Below are positions 22,901 to 34,300 of a stretch of 64,000 bases of DNA, piece after piece; positions within the stretch are counted from its first letter, which is position 1; every line of letters begins with the position of its first letter. This DNA comes from Bicyclus anynana. Its lineage: Eukaryota > Arthropoda > Insecta > Lepidoptera > Nymphalidae. The stretch is taken from contig NC_069088.1 in NCBI RefSeq assembly GCF_947172395.1, positions 1,629,501-1,693,500 of the forward strand, written 5' to 3'. Made by a program: the position numbers and the translations under genes. The notes under the pieces are model-generated. The model searched no databases. It was not told the DNA's origin and saw nothing but the letters and a program-made list of their open reading frames with translations.

Positions 22901-23746
22901 TCAATGGATTTTAAGTGAAATCTTTAAAACAAATTGCCAGGAAACTGGCACCTAACTTTTCATCAAGTTACACTAAGTTGAATATCCAATATCAATTTGT
23001 TTATTTGCTGATACAGTATATTAGTCTGATATAAAGTCAGTCCAACGAAATACTATATAAAGTACAAAATGAGATGTAAAACAGAAGTGTGGCAACTAAC
23101 AAACCATAAAGAACAAGAAAACAAAAGAGTATACTCCTTGTGCTTGATTACTTTGGATCACAGTAGTGTAATTTTACTGAGAATTTCTAGAAAAACATTA
23201 TAACATGATTTTGTTGGCCTGACTGATACCCTCGACAAGTAGAATTAATAAATAGATACCAATAAAAATATTAAGTAAAGTGCAAGACTTGTGCAAAAAC
23301 TTGGATGTTTCTAGATAATAAATAAATAATGAAATCCTTACCATTATCAACGTAACTCATATAAATTGGTACTTGTGTAACTGCTTTAGTGCCGTTGTAT
23401 GTATCGTAGAATAGTTTAGCGCTTTCAAAGTCGTTAAATACGACGTAGCAATGCGATTCACCTTTCTCAGCTATAAAGTTTAAAAGTTTCTCACCAAGCC
23501 GCACAGTGTCTAACAATTTGATAACATCTGCTTTCTCAAAACCTGTAGCTTGCCCCACGTTACACAATACTATATTCTAGAAATAAATAAGAACAGCTGA
23601 TAAAATTTCTATCTGTCTGAAATTTAATGTTAATTTTAATTTTAACTTACAGGTCCCGGTTGATCGACGCATAATATTCCTTTCGAGGTTTTAAGTCGCG
23701 CGGCAAACTTTTTTCTCTTTCGATCGCATTTTTTAGTTTCATTCAT
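16970..23746 (-). CDS. Alkbh8: ALKBH8 tRNA hydroxylase/methyltransferase
   Basis: ALKBH8 completes wobble-uridine modification of tRNA: the methyltransferase makes mcm5U and the AlkB domain hydroxylates it. There are eight minus-strand exons: 23746-23651, 23576-23342, 22744-22430, 21676-21517, 20954-20696, 19858-19700, 18310-18149 and 17371-16970. Phases close to 595 residues (human about 664). Order: RRM (about 33-108), AlkB-type Fe/2OG oxygenase (about 125-300), a Cys cluster (GPCDCRYKALC) and a Trm9-like SAM methyltransferase (356-595). The oxygenase iron ligands are H220 and D222 (SHVDKH) and H274 (YDWQHGI); the SAM motif I is LDLGAGNGK (D390-G396). Later landmarks are VVHHFSS, LLRPGGKALI and NRTQFKHNDLLVPW. 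All key catalytic residues are present. The gene is head-to-head with PIG-A. Its introns hold many transposons. Confidence 0.95.
17405..18105 (-). mobile_element. Repeat D copy split by a Helitron
   Basis: The right-end segment of repeat D lies at 17405-17470 and its left-end segment (taaaactgtcaaagcaaaat, reverse orientation) at 18048-18090. Between them is a Helitron (17738-18025) plus unassigned sequence. This is most simply an old repeat D copy into which the Helitron inserted; that is an inference. It lies in ALKBH8 intron 7. Confidence 0.45.
17738..18025 (-). mobile_element. Non-autonomous Helitron with internal CCCTA array
   Basis: Read on the minus strand it begins TCTATATATATAAAAATGAA and ends ggtccgCTAG followed by T. 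It carries a ctacc/ctaccct-rich tract (about 17782-17832), the same G-rich motif as in the other Helitrons here. It lies in ALKBH8 intron 7. Confidence 0.7.
18355..18620 (+). mobile_element. LINE 3' fragment in ALKBH8 intron 6
   Basis: Conceptual translation with frame breaks gives ETPSHILCNC-like and YTVDPEEVKHIPAKKLLLYL segments. These look like the end of a LINE ORF2 after its CCHC-like motif. It is degenerate; the clade is not certain. Confidence 0.5.
18622..18980. mobile_element. TIR MITE, longer copy
   Basis: It has the same left terminus (taggctagttgacac) and a related right terminus (aactacccca) as the element at 16745-16905. It starts directly at the end of the LINE fragment. Confidence 0.6.
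19465..19680 (-). mobile_element. SINE family B, partial
   Basis: The sequence gtccaccacactggcccaat, aatgcggattggcagacttt and gcaggtttcctcacgatgct are the reverse complement of the family B body. It ends near exon 6 of ALKBH8 without its tRNA-like head. Confidence 0.7.
20235..20355 (+). mobile_element. SINE family B, partial
   Basis: The body motifs gaaaatcatcgtgaggaaac and tctgccaatccgcattgggc match the other family B copies. It is truncated at both ends, and repeat D follows directly. Confidence 0.65.
20360..20580 (+). repeat. Dispersed repeat D
   Basis: A 220-bp segment matches 43468-43712 over its whole length (ttttagaattattggtagac at the left, ttgtgcatccactttttaat at the right). Internally gaattcaacc-type and ggttgaatttgc motifs form an inverted pair. 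No coding capacity. It lies in ALKBH8 intron 5, about 115 bp from exon 5. Confidence 0.7.
21208..21507 (+). mobile_element. SINE family B, near full length, beside a splice donor
   Basis: It begins with a tRNA-like head (gctgcgatagaccagtggac, then gtgtgagttctaatctggtc in the B-box position). The body follows (ttaggccaatatggtggact), then a gagttgataaagatgagat tail. It lies in ALKBH8 intron 4; its 3' end is within about 10 bp of the exon 4 donor (GTATGT, 21516-21511). Confidence 0.75.
22015..22318 (-). mobile_element. SINE family A
   Basis: The reverse complement of family A: ttacaagatagcccttgact and cacctgatggtaagtgatga near the left, gaacccaggacctacgtaaa (B-box region) near the right. It lies in ALKBH8 intron 3, about 110 bp from exon 3. 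Confidence 0.75.
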
Positions 23747-24877
23747 GTTTTAAAATATGATATAGATAGAAAATATTAATTATTGATAAGTAAACATACA
23801 TAACCTCAAAATCACAGTTACGAACAAAAACCATACAAACAAAACAAAAGTCAAAACAAAACAGATATTTTATTTTTACGGCTCTAACTTCTAGCCTTTT
23901 TAAGCCTCAATGAAGTCGGCTAAAAAATAGATAATACTGAAGCATTCGTAGATTATAAATTGATCGTAACAAAGTAGTCTATGGTTTACATCAAAGAATA
24001 AAAAAATATGAGCGTGTTAAGTTAAAGGCCGTACAGACTACTTTAGTATTAGGTGTAGTATTAGGCAAAAGCGGTTGAGCGTTACAGTCGGTAAGTAAAC
24101 ATGTAAACTTCAAGCTTTACAAATTACATCATTGTAAAAAGGGTGACCAGACTTAATTGAATCCTGCTCTTTTTATCATTAGTCGCTTATTTTTAAACAA
24201 CTTCAAAAAAAGGAGGAAATTCTCAATTTGTCAGAATCTTTTATTAGCTTCTGCAGGTCGGTTTTTAGTGGGTCGGTTCTACAGAAGTAAGCTTTGATTT
24301 TTATATTAATTTTCTATTCCCCCAATTCCTATAAAGTAAATTATTTTTCAGATAGCATGAGTACGGTGACAGTCGCCTGTATGACGTTCATACGTTCCAG
24401 GGTCTGGCTGGTGAGAGGCTTCGGCCGTGACTGTTTACCGGCAAAGACGTACCGCCAAGCCATTTAGCGTTCCGTACGATGTCGTGTAGAAACCGAAAAG
24501 GGTGTGGATTTCATCCTACTCCTAACAAGTTAGCCCGCTTCAATCTTAGATTAATAAAAAATATAAAAAAACATTAGTCGTTACGTTTCTCAAGTTTTAG
24601 CAGCTTTTAATAAATTCAAATCTGACCACACTGACATTTGACACTGACAGTGACCAAAGAGTACGAGATCGAGAGACACTAGAGACAGTGACAGAAGTAG
24701 CAGAACTTCATGGGATAAGGAAATTAAGATTTCAATTTAGTATTTAATTAATTATTGAGTTTTCTCTATAAAATTATGAAATATTATTATTCGAAAATAT
24801 AATATAAGAAATAGGCGTGATAGCTATGTTATGACTCACAATATTAAAGTTGCAGTTCCTATTACTGCTTATCTACA
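23747..24877. promoter_or_regulatory. Divergent intergenic region ALKBH8/PIG-A
   Basis: About 1.1 kb between the two start codons on opposite strands. It should hold both promoters. A truncated SINE family A copy sits in the middle (24395-24545). No other gene is seen. Confidence 0.5.
24395..24545 (+). mobile_element. SINE family A, truncated
   Basis: The motifs gtctggctggtgagaggctt, gtaccgccaagccatttagc and cctaacaagttagcccgctt match the full copy at 48490-48800. The tRNA-like head is absent. Confidence 0.7.
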
Positions 24878-26266
24878 ATGATTAGTCAGACGGTTAGTTC
24901 ATATCTTAGAAGTTTTGAATTATTTACTCTTATAAGATTTAAAACTTATGTTTTTTGATTGTTTTAGGAGCCACTTAAAACTAAGAAAAGGCATGTAATA
25001 TGTATGGCTTCGGACTTCTTCTATCCTAACACTGGTGGCGTTGAAGAACACATATACAACCTCTCGCAATGTCTGATCAAACGTGGACACAAAGTCATCG
25101 TGATAACTCACTGCTATGACGATCGTGTTGGTGTACGATACTTAACAGCAGGTCTCAAGGTCTACTACCTGCCTATCAGGGTGTTTTATCATCAATGTGC
25201 TTTGCCCACCATGATATGCAACATTGCAATCGTTCGGTACATCCTAATACGTGAATGTGTTGAGATAGTTCATGGTCATTCCGCGTTTAGTGTCTTAGCA
25301 CACGAGGTGTCTATGATCGGTAAATTGATGGGTCTAAAAACAGTGTTCACTGATCACAGCTTGTTCGGTTTTGCTGATATGTCAGCTGTGCTAACCAACA
25401 AGTATCTACAGCTATGTTTATGCGAGTGTGATGCGTGTATCTGTGTGTCTCACACAGGGAAGGAGAACACTGTGTTAAGAGCTAAAGTTAGAGCTCACAA
25501 AGTATCAGTCATACCAAATGCTGTTGATGCATATACTTTCACACCAGACCCAAGCCAAAGAGATCCTAATGTTGTCACAATAGTTATTATATCAAGATTA
25601 GTATATAGAAAAGGTGTCGACTTAATGGCTGCCGTAATAGCAGATATGTGTCCAAGATACTCTAATATTAGATTTATTATAGGAGGTGATGGGCCAAAAA
25701 TGTGGTTATTACAAGAAGTTAGAGAACGTAAGGGCTTCCAACACTGTGTCACCTTGTTGGGTAGTTTGAAACATTCCGAAGTTAGAAATGTACTAGTCAA
25801 AGGTGATATATTTTTAAACACTTCACTGACTGAGGCATATTGTATGGCTATAGTAGAAGCAGCATCTTGTGGGCTAAAAGTTGTATCAACCAAAGTTGGA
25901 GGCATACCAGAAGTTTTGCCAGAGAGCATGATATATTTGACAGAACCCAATGTTACCAGCATAGTAGCTGGTATAGAATCTGCTATGAAAGATTTAAAAA
26001 ATGGCAACATTCTCTGCCCATACCAGTGCAATAAAATGGTGAGGAAAATGTACAATTGGATGGACATCACTCGGCGTACAGAAATAGTGTACAATCGAAT
26101 TTTATTAAATAAAAACAAAGTGTTGGGGCAACAGTTAAGGAGTTATCTAAACTGTGGTGTGTGGCCATTCCTCTTAGTTATAAGTTTAATGTATTTATTA
26201 TTACAATTAATTGAAAGATTATACAAGAGAAAGCACATAGATATAGCAAGGGATTTTAAATTGTAG
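24878..26266 (+). CDS. PIG-A: PIG-A, GPI GlcNAc-transferase catalytic subunit
   Basis: This ER enzyme transfers GlcNAc from UDP-GlcNAc to phosphatidylinositol, the first step of GPI-anchor synthesis, inside the multi-subunit GPI-GnT complex. The main exon is 24968-26266. It encodes the PIG-A start (VICMASDFFYPNTGGVEEHI), TVFTDHSLFGFAD, SVIPNAVD, SRLVYRKG and the GT4 EX7E motif (TEAYCMAIVEAASCG, E294 and E302 of 437). A hydrophobic segment near the C-terminus (about 405-423) is followed by a basic lumenal/cytosolic tail. The frame runs open upstream of the ATG at 25004 to an acceptor at 24966-24967. I propose a 15-nt first coding exon 24878-24892 (MISQT, donor GTTAGT), which gives 437 residues (human 484). 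That first exon is inferred; the main exon is certain. Confidence 0.93.
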
Positions 26267-27947
26267 ATAATTTAATAGTACAAACTAGACTTTAATAATA
26301 TTTTTTATCTATTTGCTAGATGGGTCAATTTGTTTTAAAAGGCTGATTATGGGCACAAAAGCTCAGAATTATAGGCACTAAGCAAGGTGTATCAGCAGAT
26401 TATATAATGTGTTCTTAGCAGTAAACCCTGTGAGATATTTTTCTGTTATAGATTATGGTTTTGCACTTAACTTAAGCTGGTTTGTTGCATTTACTACTAT
26501 GAATATAAGTAATTAGATGTGTTACTGGGTCATGAAAATTAGGAGCTCAAAAGAGGAAATTTCCACATCTCAATGTTAGTTGTGGTCAACAACAAGCGTT
26601 ATTTAAACAAATAATACCTAAATATTTTCTACTATGTTGAGTTGTGTGTTCAGGAAGTGTAAAAACACACACTTCAAAAAATTTTCTTGTATTGTAAAAT
26701 CAGACCTTGCCATACATTTTTGCCAGCCATTTTTAACTACAAAAACTAGACACAAATTTTAAACTAATTTACAAACATTTAATTTAAAATACATACACAT
26801 TAATATAATTACTTTGTTATCAATAAGTGTACAAGTTTTTAAAATAATAGTACACTTCAGCTTCATATATTTTTTTTTACAGGACATTTTTTTTAAATCG
26901 GGTCATCTTAATGAAAGAAAATAATTATTGCATTCAAAGCTACCAAATAAACATTATTTATAAAATATACATTGGTAATTTAATCCGCAATGTATAACAA
27001 AAATCAGATCTTTAAAATTTTAATAACAACCGCTACAGCATTGAAAAAATTGATTCAAGAAAGAAAAATTATTTTTGGAAAACTAACAAACAAATTAGTT
27101 TTAGATAATTAGGTGGTGTATCTATCATTTGCGTTTTATCCATTGATTACGGGACAATATACATATATGTATACATAAATAAATAATGGAATAAAAGACA
27201 AAATTATGCATAAGTGCACTCAGTTTTGTAGCCTTTTATTCTGGTCACTTTTTGCGGTTTTTATAAGGACCTAACCAATCTATAGTATAAAATTATCATT
27301 GCTGGTCGGAGCATTTTTGACTGCAACAAAATTAGAACCTGCACAGTGAATTAAGGATGCTAAGATAATTTGTCTCTCTCTCATGTTCATTAGTTTAGTA
27401 AATATAAATCAAAATGATATTCTGTGATTTTGGAATGATATTTATTTAATACTTAAATAAAAAATATGCTAACCACAATATTAAAGCCGATATTGGTGAA
27501 CAGTTGTTAAATAATAAATTTCAATAAATAACAGTTGTAATCTGAAAGCTGCTATGCTATTATGGGTAGGACAGCCATATTTTAATGTCACAAATATAAA
27601 ATAACTAGTCTATAAAATTATGACTAATTCCAAGTCCTACCCATTTACAAGAACACTGTTATCACACTATGCAAGCTATTAACAATTTTAATTAATAATA
27701 TAATATTGATTTATAATAATAATGTGATCCAATAACACTGAGACTGATCTAGTTATATTCAGGCTAATAACAATATTTGTATCCTTAGTGTAGATTATTA
27801 ATTCAAGCTCTGTGGACAAAAAACATACATGTTATGACAATTTCATTAGGCATTTTTTTTATTATTAGATAAATAGTGATTACCTACATAATAAATGTTT
27901 ATAATCAAATTATACCTACATATATCAAGCATTGGTTGTTATAGGTA

Positions 27948-28211
27948 TACAGGGTGCTCTAGAGTATTTCCCATAACTCTGGGGTTATATTCTTTACCAA
28001 AAATTAATTAAAAATGTTCAAGGAACATGTGTTTTAAAATTAATATTTTCGGTGTAAATTATATTTCTTTTGTAAATAGATGTTAAAATGTGTCCCTTAT
28101 AGGCACCCTGATAGTTATGATAAAAAAAATATTAGTTATGTAGTTTGGCTCCTATAAGTAGACTCGTCACTTGAACTTGAAGTTATGGGAAATACTCCCG
28201 AGCATCCTGTA
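27948..28211. mobile_element. TIR MITE of about 264 bp
   Basis: Left end tacagggtgctctagagtat and right end atactcccgagcatcctgta are inverted repeats; the similarity extends to ttcccataac/gttatgggaa. No transposase is encoded. It is between the likely 3' ends of PIG-A and clathrin light chain. Confidence 0.7.
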
Positions 28212-28243
28212 GATATACCAAATATCATTAATAAAAAAATCCT

Positions 28244-28249
28244 TTTATT
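28244..28249 (-). terminator. Likely poly(A) signal of clathrin light chain
   Basis: AATAAA on the minus strand, 72 nt past the stop codon. It would place the transcript end before the TIR element at 27948-28211. Confidence 0.45.
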
Positions 28250-28320
28250 TTACATAATTTCTTATTTGAATGTACCTAATCTTCTAACTGGCTAACAATG
28301 ACTGCATACAGTGAACATAC

Positions 28321-31300
28321 TCACACTTTAGTAGATCTTGGCGGGTAGTTAGGTCGCACACCAGACTGTTTGAGCTGCAGCACGATGGAACGGAGTCGCG
28401 CCACGTCCCTGCCGCGACGCGGACCAAAGTCGCACAGCTCTGATACACGGGCCCACTCATTGCCTTCCTCGGGACCACTCTCTGAGCCCCGTGCTAGGGC
28501 TTTTTCTGCGTTCCTACAATTTTTTTTACAATACATTATGTATTTTAGTTTAAAAATGCTCAATGAGTAGGCAGCATAACTACAATATTCTTGTATATAT
28601 TGGTCAAGAACTGAAGAGTCGACTGGCAACACTTTAAAAGTATAAAAGCCCATTTTTGGTTTACATAAGATAATATTTATCTTAATTTACCCCTGTTTGC
28701 ACAAATTTAAATCAACAATAAAACTCGTATTCTCATGTTTAATGCAGCTCATTTAATTTATAATAGATGAAAAAATTCATGTCATTAACTAATACTTTTG
28801 ATTTAGTCATAGTACCTAGCACTCAAATGTGATAATTTCTAAACATTTAGAAATCATCCACCAGTATCAGTTAACACTATTTCAACAAACTACAATCACA
28901 TGATTGCTTCAGTTCACCCACTTGTGATGGATTAGCAATGGGTGCACTGGTTGTGTTGCTCCGCACTTGATTTAATTCGTGTCGAAGTATACAACAGCAG
29001 TTAATATTATTATTTGTTTGTCGGTTTTAGGTTGTTCTAATAGCCCTAAGTCGCTTAGGTGCTTAGGGTGCTTAGGGTCATTGTAAATACTGTAAAACTT
29101 TTGTAAAGTTTTATGGTAATAATAATTGTGTGTTTGTATCGAGTTCGACGCGCCACTGGCGCGGTGATTCTATTTTTAGAAATACTTGAGCTCGATACAA
29201 GCTCGATTGTATTATATTTTCTTCACTTAATAGTTGGGTTTAGTTAAGTTTTGATTGTTTGTATCAGTTTCTTAGTAAGTAGGTTTCTTATTATTGCTAC
29301 GATTTGTCTTTGTTGAAGTATTATATTTTACAAAGGCCCTTTTCAGGGCCACTTGGTGGTTGTTGTTGGAAGTCATTGTTAATTATTTATTAGGTGTTGT
29401 TGCTGTAATTAGGGTAAAAAGCCCCTTACAGGGCCTTGTTGTGTCTTGTTGTTTGTGCTGGTGGTTGCTAGGCGCCAACCCGTCTGGCTAGCCAGGCGGG
29501 TATAAACACGACTATGGCCGACGGCCAGTCGTCGGAAATGGAGGTTGCGCCTGTGCGCAGAAGTCGCCGCGTGGTCCCAGGTTTCCGAAACCTAGGCCCG
29601 GCTACGCGGTTTTCACGGCGTGAGGAGTCTGTCTCTCCCAGTTCGCGGGACTCTTCGCGTTCCATGACGCCTGTGCCCCGTGGCACGGGGATAGCCACCG
29701 CGAGAGCGGAATTAATAGCTGCTCGGAAGGAAGCCCGGGAGGAGGCGTTTAATCAGCTCCTTAAAGATCGAATCGTCCGCAAAGAGGTTACGGAGCCTGT
29801 TTTAGACCCTGATGAAGGGATGGCTAGTGGGGCCTCATGCCGTGAAGACCCAGCGGGACTCACGTCCGAGGAGTTGCGAGCCTTGGCTGGCCGGAGCGTT
29901 GCTGCTATTATGCAAATGGCTTCGCGATCCCACAACCTGAAGGGTACTTTTGTTCGCCGTTTTAAGGAGGCTGCAAGTGAGCTGCAGCAGATTGTGGAGG
30001 CACTCGCGTCTCGGACTGAGGCCGACGAGACGCGTGGGTTACGTGCCGACAATGCCCGGTTACGAACCGAATTAGAAAGTGTCAAAGCCGAGTTGAAGGC
30101 TCACCGGCGCGAATTTTCAGAGATGCGAACTGCTGCTAAAGGTGCGGCGGCAAAAAACATGGAGGCACCACCACTTGGTGCTGATTTAATTGAAGAGTTG
30201 AAGGCTTCCATTGTAGCGTCGGTTGGGGTGATGCTGGATGCCCGTTTTGCGGGCATTGAGGAGCGTCTTCTTCCCCAGAAGGTCATCCGCCCCCCTCTGA
30301 GTTCGGATAGCCGGAGATCAGGCACCTCACAGACGCCGGCATCAACTCATCATCATCATCATGGTGCTGAAGCGTCGGTGGCGTCCCCTGGGGCTCCACC
30401 GGCGACTGCTGGCCCAAGTGGGGCAACACCGGTCGCTGATAGCTGGGCCACTGTCGTAGGAAGAAAAGCAAAGAAGGCCTCCCGACAGGCGACATCCACC
30501 GCTGCCACTCCAGCGGCCGCACCAAAAACCTCCCCGGCGGCTGCCACAAAAAAAGACGAGCGGAGTCTGGCTCCACATAAAAACGCTGCAGTCATTATTA
30601 CGGTGACGTCGGATGCATTAAAAAAGGGGGTGACCTATGCTCAGGTCCTAGAATTGGCTGAACAAAAAATTAATCTGCAAGACCTGGGCATTGGCGCGGG
30701 GTTTAAAATCCGACGAGCCGCCACGGGAGCTAGGCTTCTTGAGCTACCACAGGGGCAGACACAAGAACAGGCAGAAGCACTAGCCGTACGACTTCAAACG
30801 GCGTTAGAAGGGGTTGCAGAAGTCAATCGTCCGACAAAAACTGTGACACTTAAGGTTACAGGCTTAGATGACTCCGCTACGGCTGAGAAGATTGCAACGG
30901 CGGTAGCTCAGGCTGGAGGCTGCCTTCAGACAGCAGTGAAAGTGAGCGAAGTGCAACCGGGCCTTAGAGGAGTGGGCTCGGCTATAGTTTACTGCCCAGT
31001 GGACGCTGCTAAAAAGGTGTGTGATTCTGGGCGGCTTTTGGTTGGTTGGAGCTCTGCTGGTGTTCGTGCACTAGAGCAACGCCCCTTGCGCTGCTTTAGG
31101 TGCATGAGCATGGGGCACACGGGTCCCGTATGCCCTTCAAAGAAGGACCGGAGCAGACTTTGCTTCCGGTGCGGTGGAGATGGTCACAAGGCAGCGGGGT
31201 GCGTGGGCACCATGCGTTGCGCCGTCTGCGCTGATGCAGGCTTGTCTTCAGGACACATAATGGGGAGCAACAATTGTTGCCCCCCTTCTGTTAAAGGAGT

Positions 31301-34300
31301 GAACGGCATCCAGTCACAGGCTAGTGAAAGACAGAGTCCAGCGCAGGAGGATGCTAATATGTCGTCATGAATCAGACACAAAATATTAGCGTCCTCCAGA
31401 CGAATATAAACCACTGTGCGGGGGCTCAGGACCTCCTACTGCAGTCTATCGCGCAGTGGCAGATTGATTTGGCCGTGGCATGCGAGCCATACTTCGTCCC
31501 CTCGCAGGCAAATTGGGTTGGTGACACCGATGACTTGGTGGTAGTAGTGTCTGCAAACAGCGCTGGCCCCTCTCTTTCAGCTGTCGAAAGGGGCCCGGGG
31601 TACGCGGTAGCTAGATGGGGGGAGTACATTATCGTCGGGGTGTACTTCTCGCCTAATCGTCCACTGGCTGAATTTGAGGCTTTCCTCGACTCCGTCAGTG
31701 AGGCTGTTCGCAGACACAACGTAGGGCGCACGTTGGTACTTGGCGATTTCAATGCTAAAAGCCAAGCTTGGGGAAGTCCGGCCACTGACGCCAGGGGCAG
31801 GGCTGTACAGGTGTGGGCTGTGCACCAAGGACTCAACCTACTTAACAGAGGGACAACCTACACCTGTGTTCGCGAAGAGGGGGGATCCATAGTGGACTTG
31901 TCGTTTGCCACGCCTTTGGTCGCTGACAGAGTCACTGGTTGGAAGGTCTGGGACTGGGTGGAGACCTTGTCAGACCATAACTACATCAGATTCAAGGTCT
32001 CCGCTCCTGGTGTTACTCCTATAGTTCCCTCCCGGGGTTCGAATTGCTTCCCACGGTGGTGTTTGAGTCAGGTGGATCGTGAACTGGCGAGAGAGGCCGC
32101 CATAGTTCAGCGTTGGTCGTCTCTCACCTTCGACAGGGATACCAGCGTGGATACGCTTGTGAATCGTCTACACGAAGACCTGACCGTGGTATGCGATTCC
32201 TCCATGCCGAGGGCCCGCAGATGGCATCGCCGCAGGTGTGTGTATTGGTGGTCGGAAGAAATCGCGGACCTCCGTACCGCCAGTCACCGAGCCCGAAGGG
32301 CATATGTTCGGTGCCGCAGGAGAAATGGTCTGGATATGGTCCTAGAAGAACAGCTGCGGGAGGTTTACCGTCAGGCTAAGAAAGCCTTACAAATAGCGAT
32401 TCGGAGCAGTAAGGAGCAGGCCCGGGAGGAGCTGCTGGAGGGTTTGAATAGAGATCCCTGGGGGCGCCCTTATCGCGTCGCGAGAGGAAAGCTTCGAAAT
32501 CAGGGACCTCCCGTTACCCAGACTCTCCAGCCGGAGTTCCTGCGCCGGGTGGTCGATGAACTTTTTCCGGATTCCCGGGGCCACATACCTCCGACGATGT
32601 CCTCCTCGGTGACTATCGAAGACAACGGTTATGTCCCGCTGGTAACCGAAGAAGAGATGGACGTTGCTCTGGAGCGTCTTCGGTCTAAAAAGACGGCACC
32701 TGGACCGGACGGTATTCCGGGTCGGGTAATTTTCATAACACGAGAATTCCTCGAAGGTCGTCTCAGAGAGCTGTTTAATCAATGCTTGCGAACTGGACAG
32801 TTTCCTGAGTCTTGGAAGGAAGGCCTGCTTTGCCTTATTCGTAAGGAAGGTCGACCGTTGGACACTCCGGCGGCCTACCGACCGATAGTCTTACTCAACG
32901 AAGTCGGGAAGCTATTTGAAAAGATCATTGCAGATCGACTCGTTGAGCACCTTGAAACTGTCGGTCCGGGGCTTTCAGCTGCGCAGTTTGGCTTCAGAGC
33001 GGGTCGGTCGACCCTCGACGCCCTGGAGTCACTAAAGGCCCTTACGGACGATGCGGTGGCTAGAGGGGACGTCGTTCTCGCCGTCTCATTGGACGTCACT
33101 AACGCCTTCAATAGCCTCCCTTCTGAGACTTTGCTGGAGGCACTTCGGTATCATAGAGTGCCTCCATATCTCGGGAGACTACTGGAGTCATACCTCCAAG
33201 ATAGATGGATAGCCTGGATGGGGAGAGATGGACGAAGAACGCGGCGGCAAGTGCTGAATGGCGTGCCACAGGGGTCGGTCTTGGGTCCGATTCTTTGGAA
33301 CATCGGCTTCGACTGGCTCCTGCGGACACCCCTACTTCCTAGGATGAGGGTGTTTTGCTATGCGGATGACACCCTTGTTACGGCTTGTGGAAGCAACTAC
33401 GGGGAGGCGTCTTTGCTGGCTACGGTTGCAACTTCTTTGGTTGTGAGGAGAATCCAAATGCTGGGGCTGAGAGTCTCGGCATCCAAAACCGAGGCTCTCC
33501 TATTTCACGGTCCACGTAGGGGTCCTCCTCGAGGTGCCTATATCAGAGTTCAGGATGAAAGGGTGGAGTTGAAGGCCCACATGAAATATCTGGGCCTCAT
33601 CCTGGACGGCAGATGGACGTTCCATAGGCACTTCGAGCTGCTGGGTCCTAGGCTCGTCGGGGCAGCCGCCGCTCTAGGGAGGCTTTTGCCAAATGTCGGA
33701 GGGCCTGCCTCGGCCTGTAGGCGCCTATATATGGGTATCGTCAGAAGTATGGCACTGTATGGTGCCCCCATATGGGTGCAAGCGCTGTCTGCGCAGAATT
33801 TGGCCCTTTTGCGTAGACCACAAAGAGTCATTACAGTGCGTGCTATCCGGGGGTATCGTACAGTGTCGTGGACGGTTTCCACTCTCCTGGCGGGCGACCC
33901 GCCGTGGGAACTACAGGCCGAGATTCTCGCCCAGGTGTACCGCTACCGGTCAAGTCTCAGGGCACGAGGTGAAAGACCGGGACCTGATGAAGTAAATCGT
34001 TTAAGAACCCTCGGAAGTGAGGCCCTGGTCCGCAGATGGAAAGAAGACCTCGAGTCCCCGGTGGCTGGCATCTGGACGGTGGAAGGTCTCCGACCCCACC
34101 TAGAGCGGTGGCTGAAACGGCGTCATGGTGCGTTATCCTACCGTCTCGTGCAGGTGCTTACAGGACATGGTTGTTTCGGTAAGTACTTGCACAAGATTGC
34201 GAGGAGGGAGGTTACGCCGGTCTGCCACGAGTGTGGCGCGCCAGAGGACACGGCGCGCCACACCCTGGCGGAGTGTGTGGCATGGGCGCCGCAAAGGCAC

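Larger units (their letters stand above)
26267..28320. other. Tail-to-tail region of PIG-A and clathrin light chain
   Basis: No gene is seen in this AT-rich 2 kb. It holds the two 3' UTRs. Candidate poly(A) signals are AATAAA at 26946-26951 (+, PIG-A) and TTTATT at 28244-28249 (-, clathrin light chain). A TIR element lies at 27948-28211. Confidence 0.5.

Noticed and set aside
30283..30595. Minus-strand open frames in the retrotransposon ORF1
   Set aside because: They are shadows of the Ala/Pro/His-rich part of ORF1 with biased composition.
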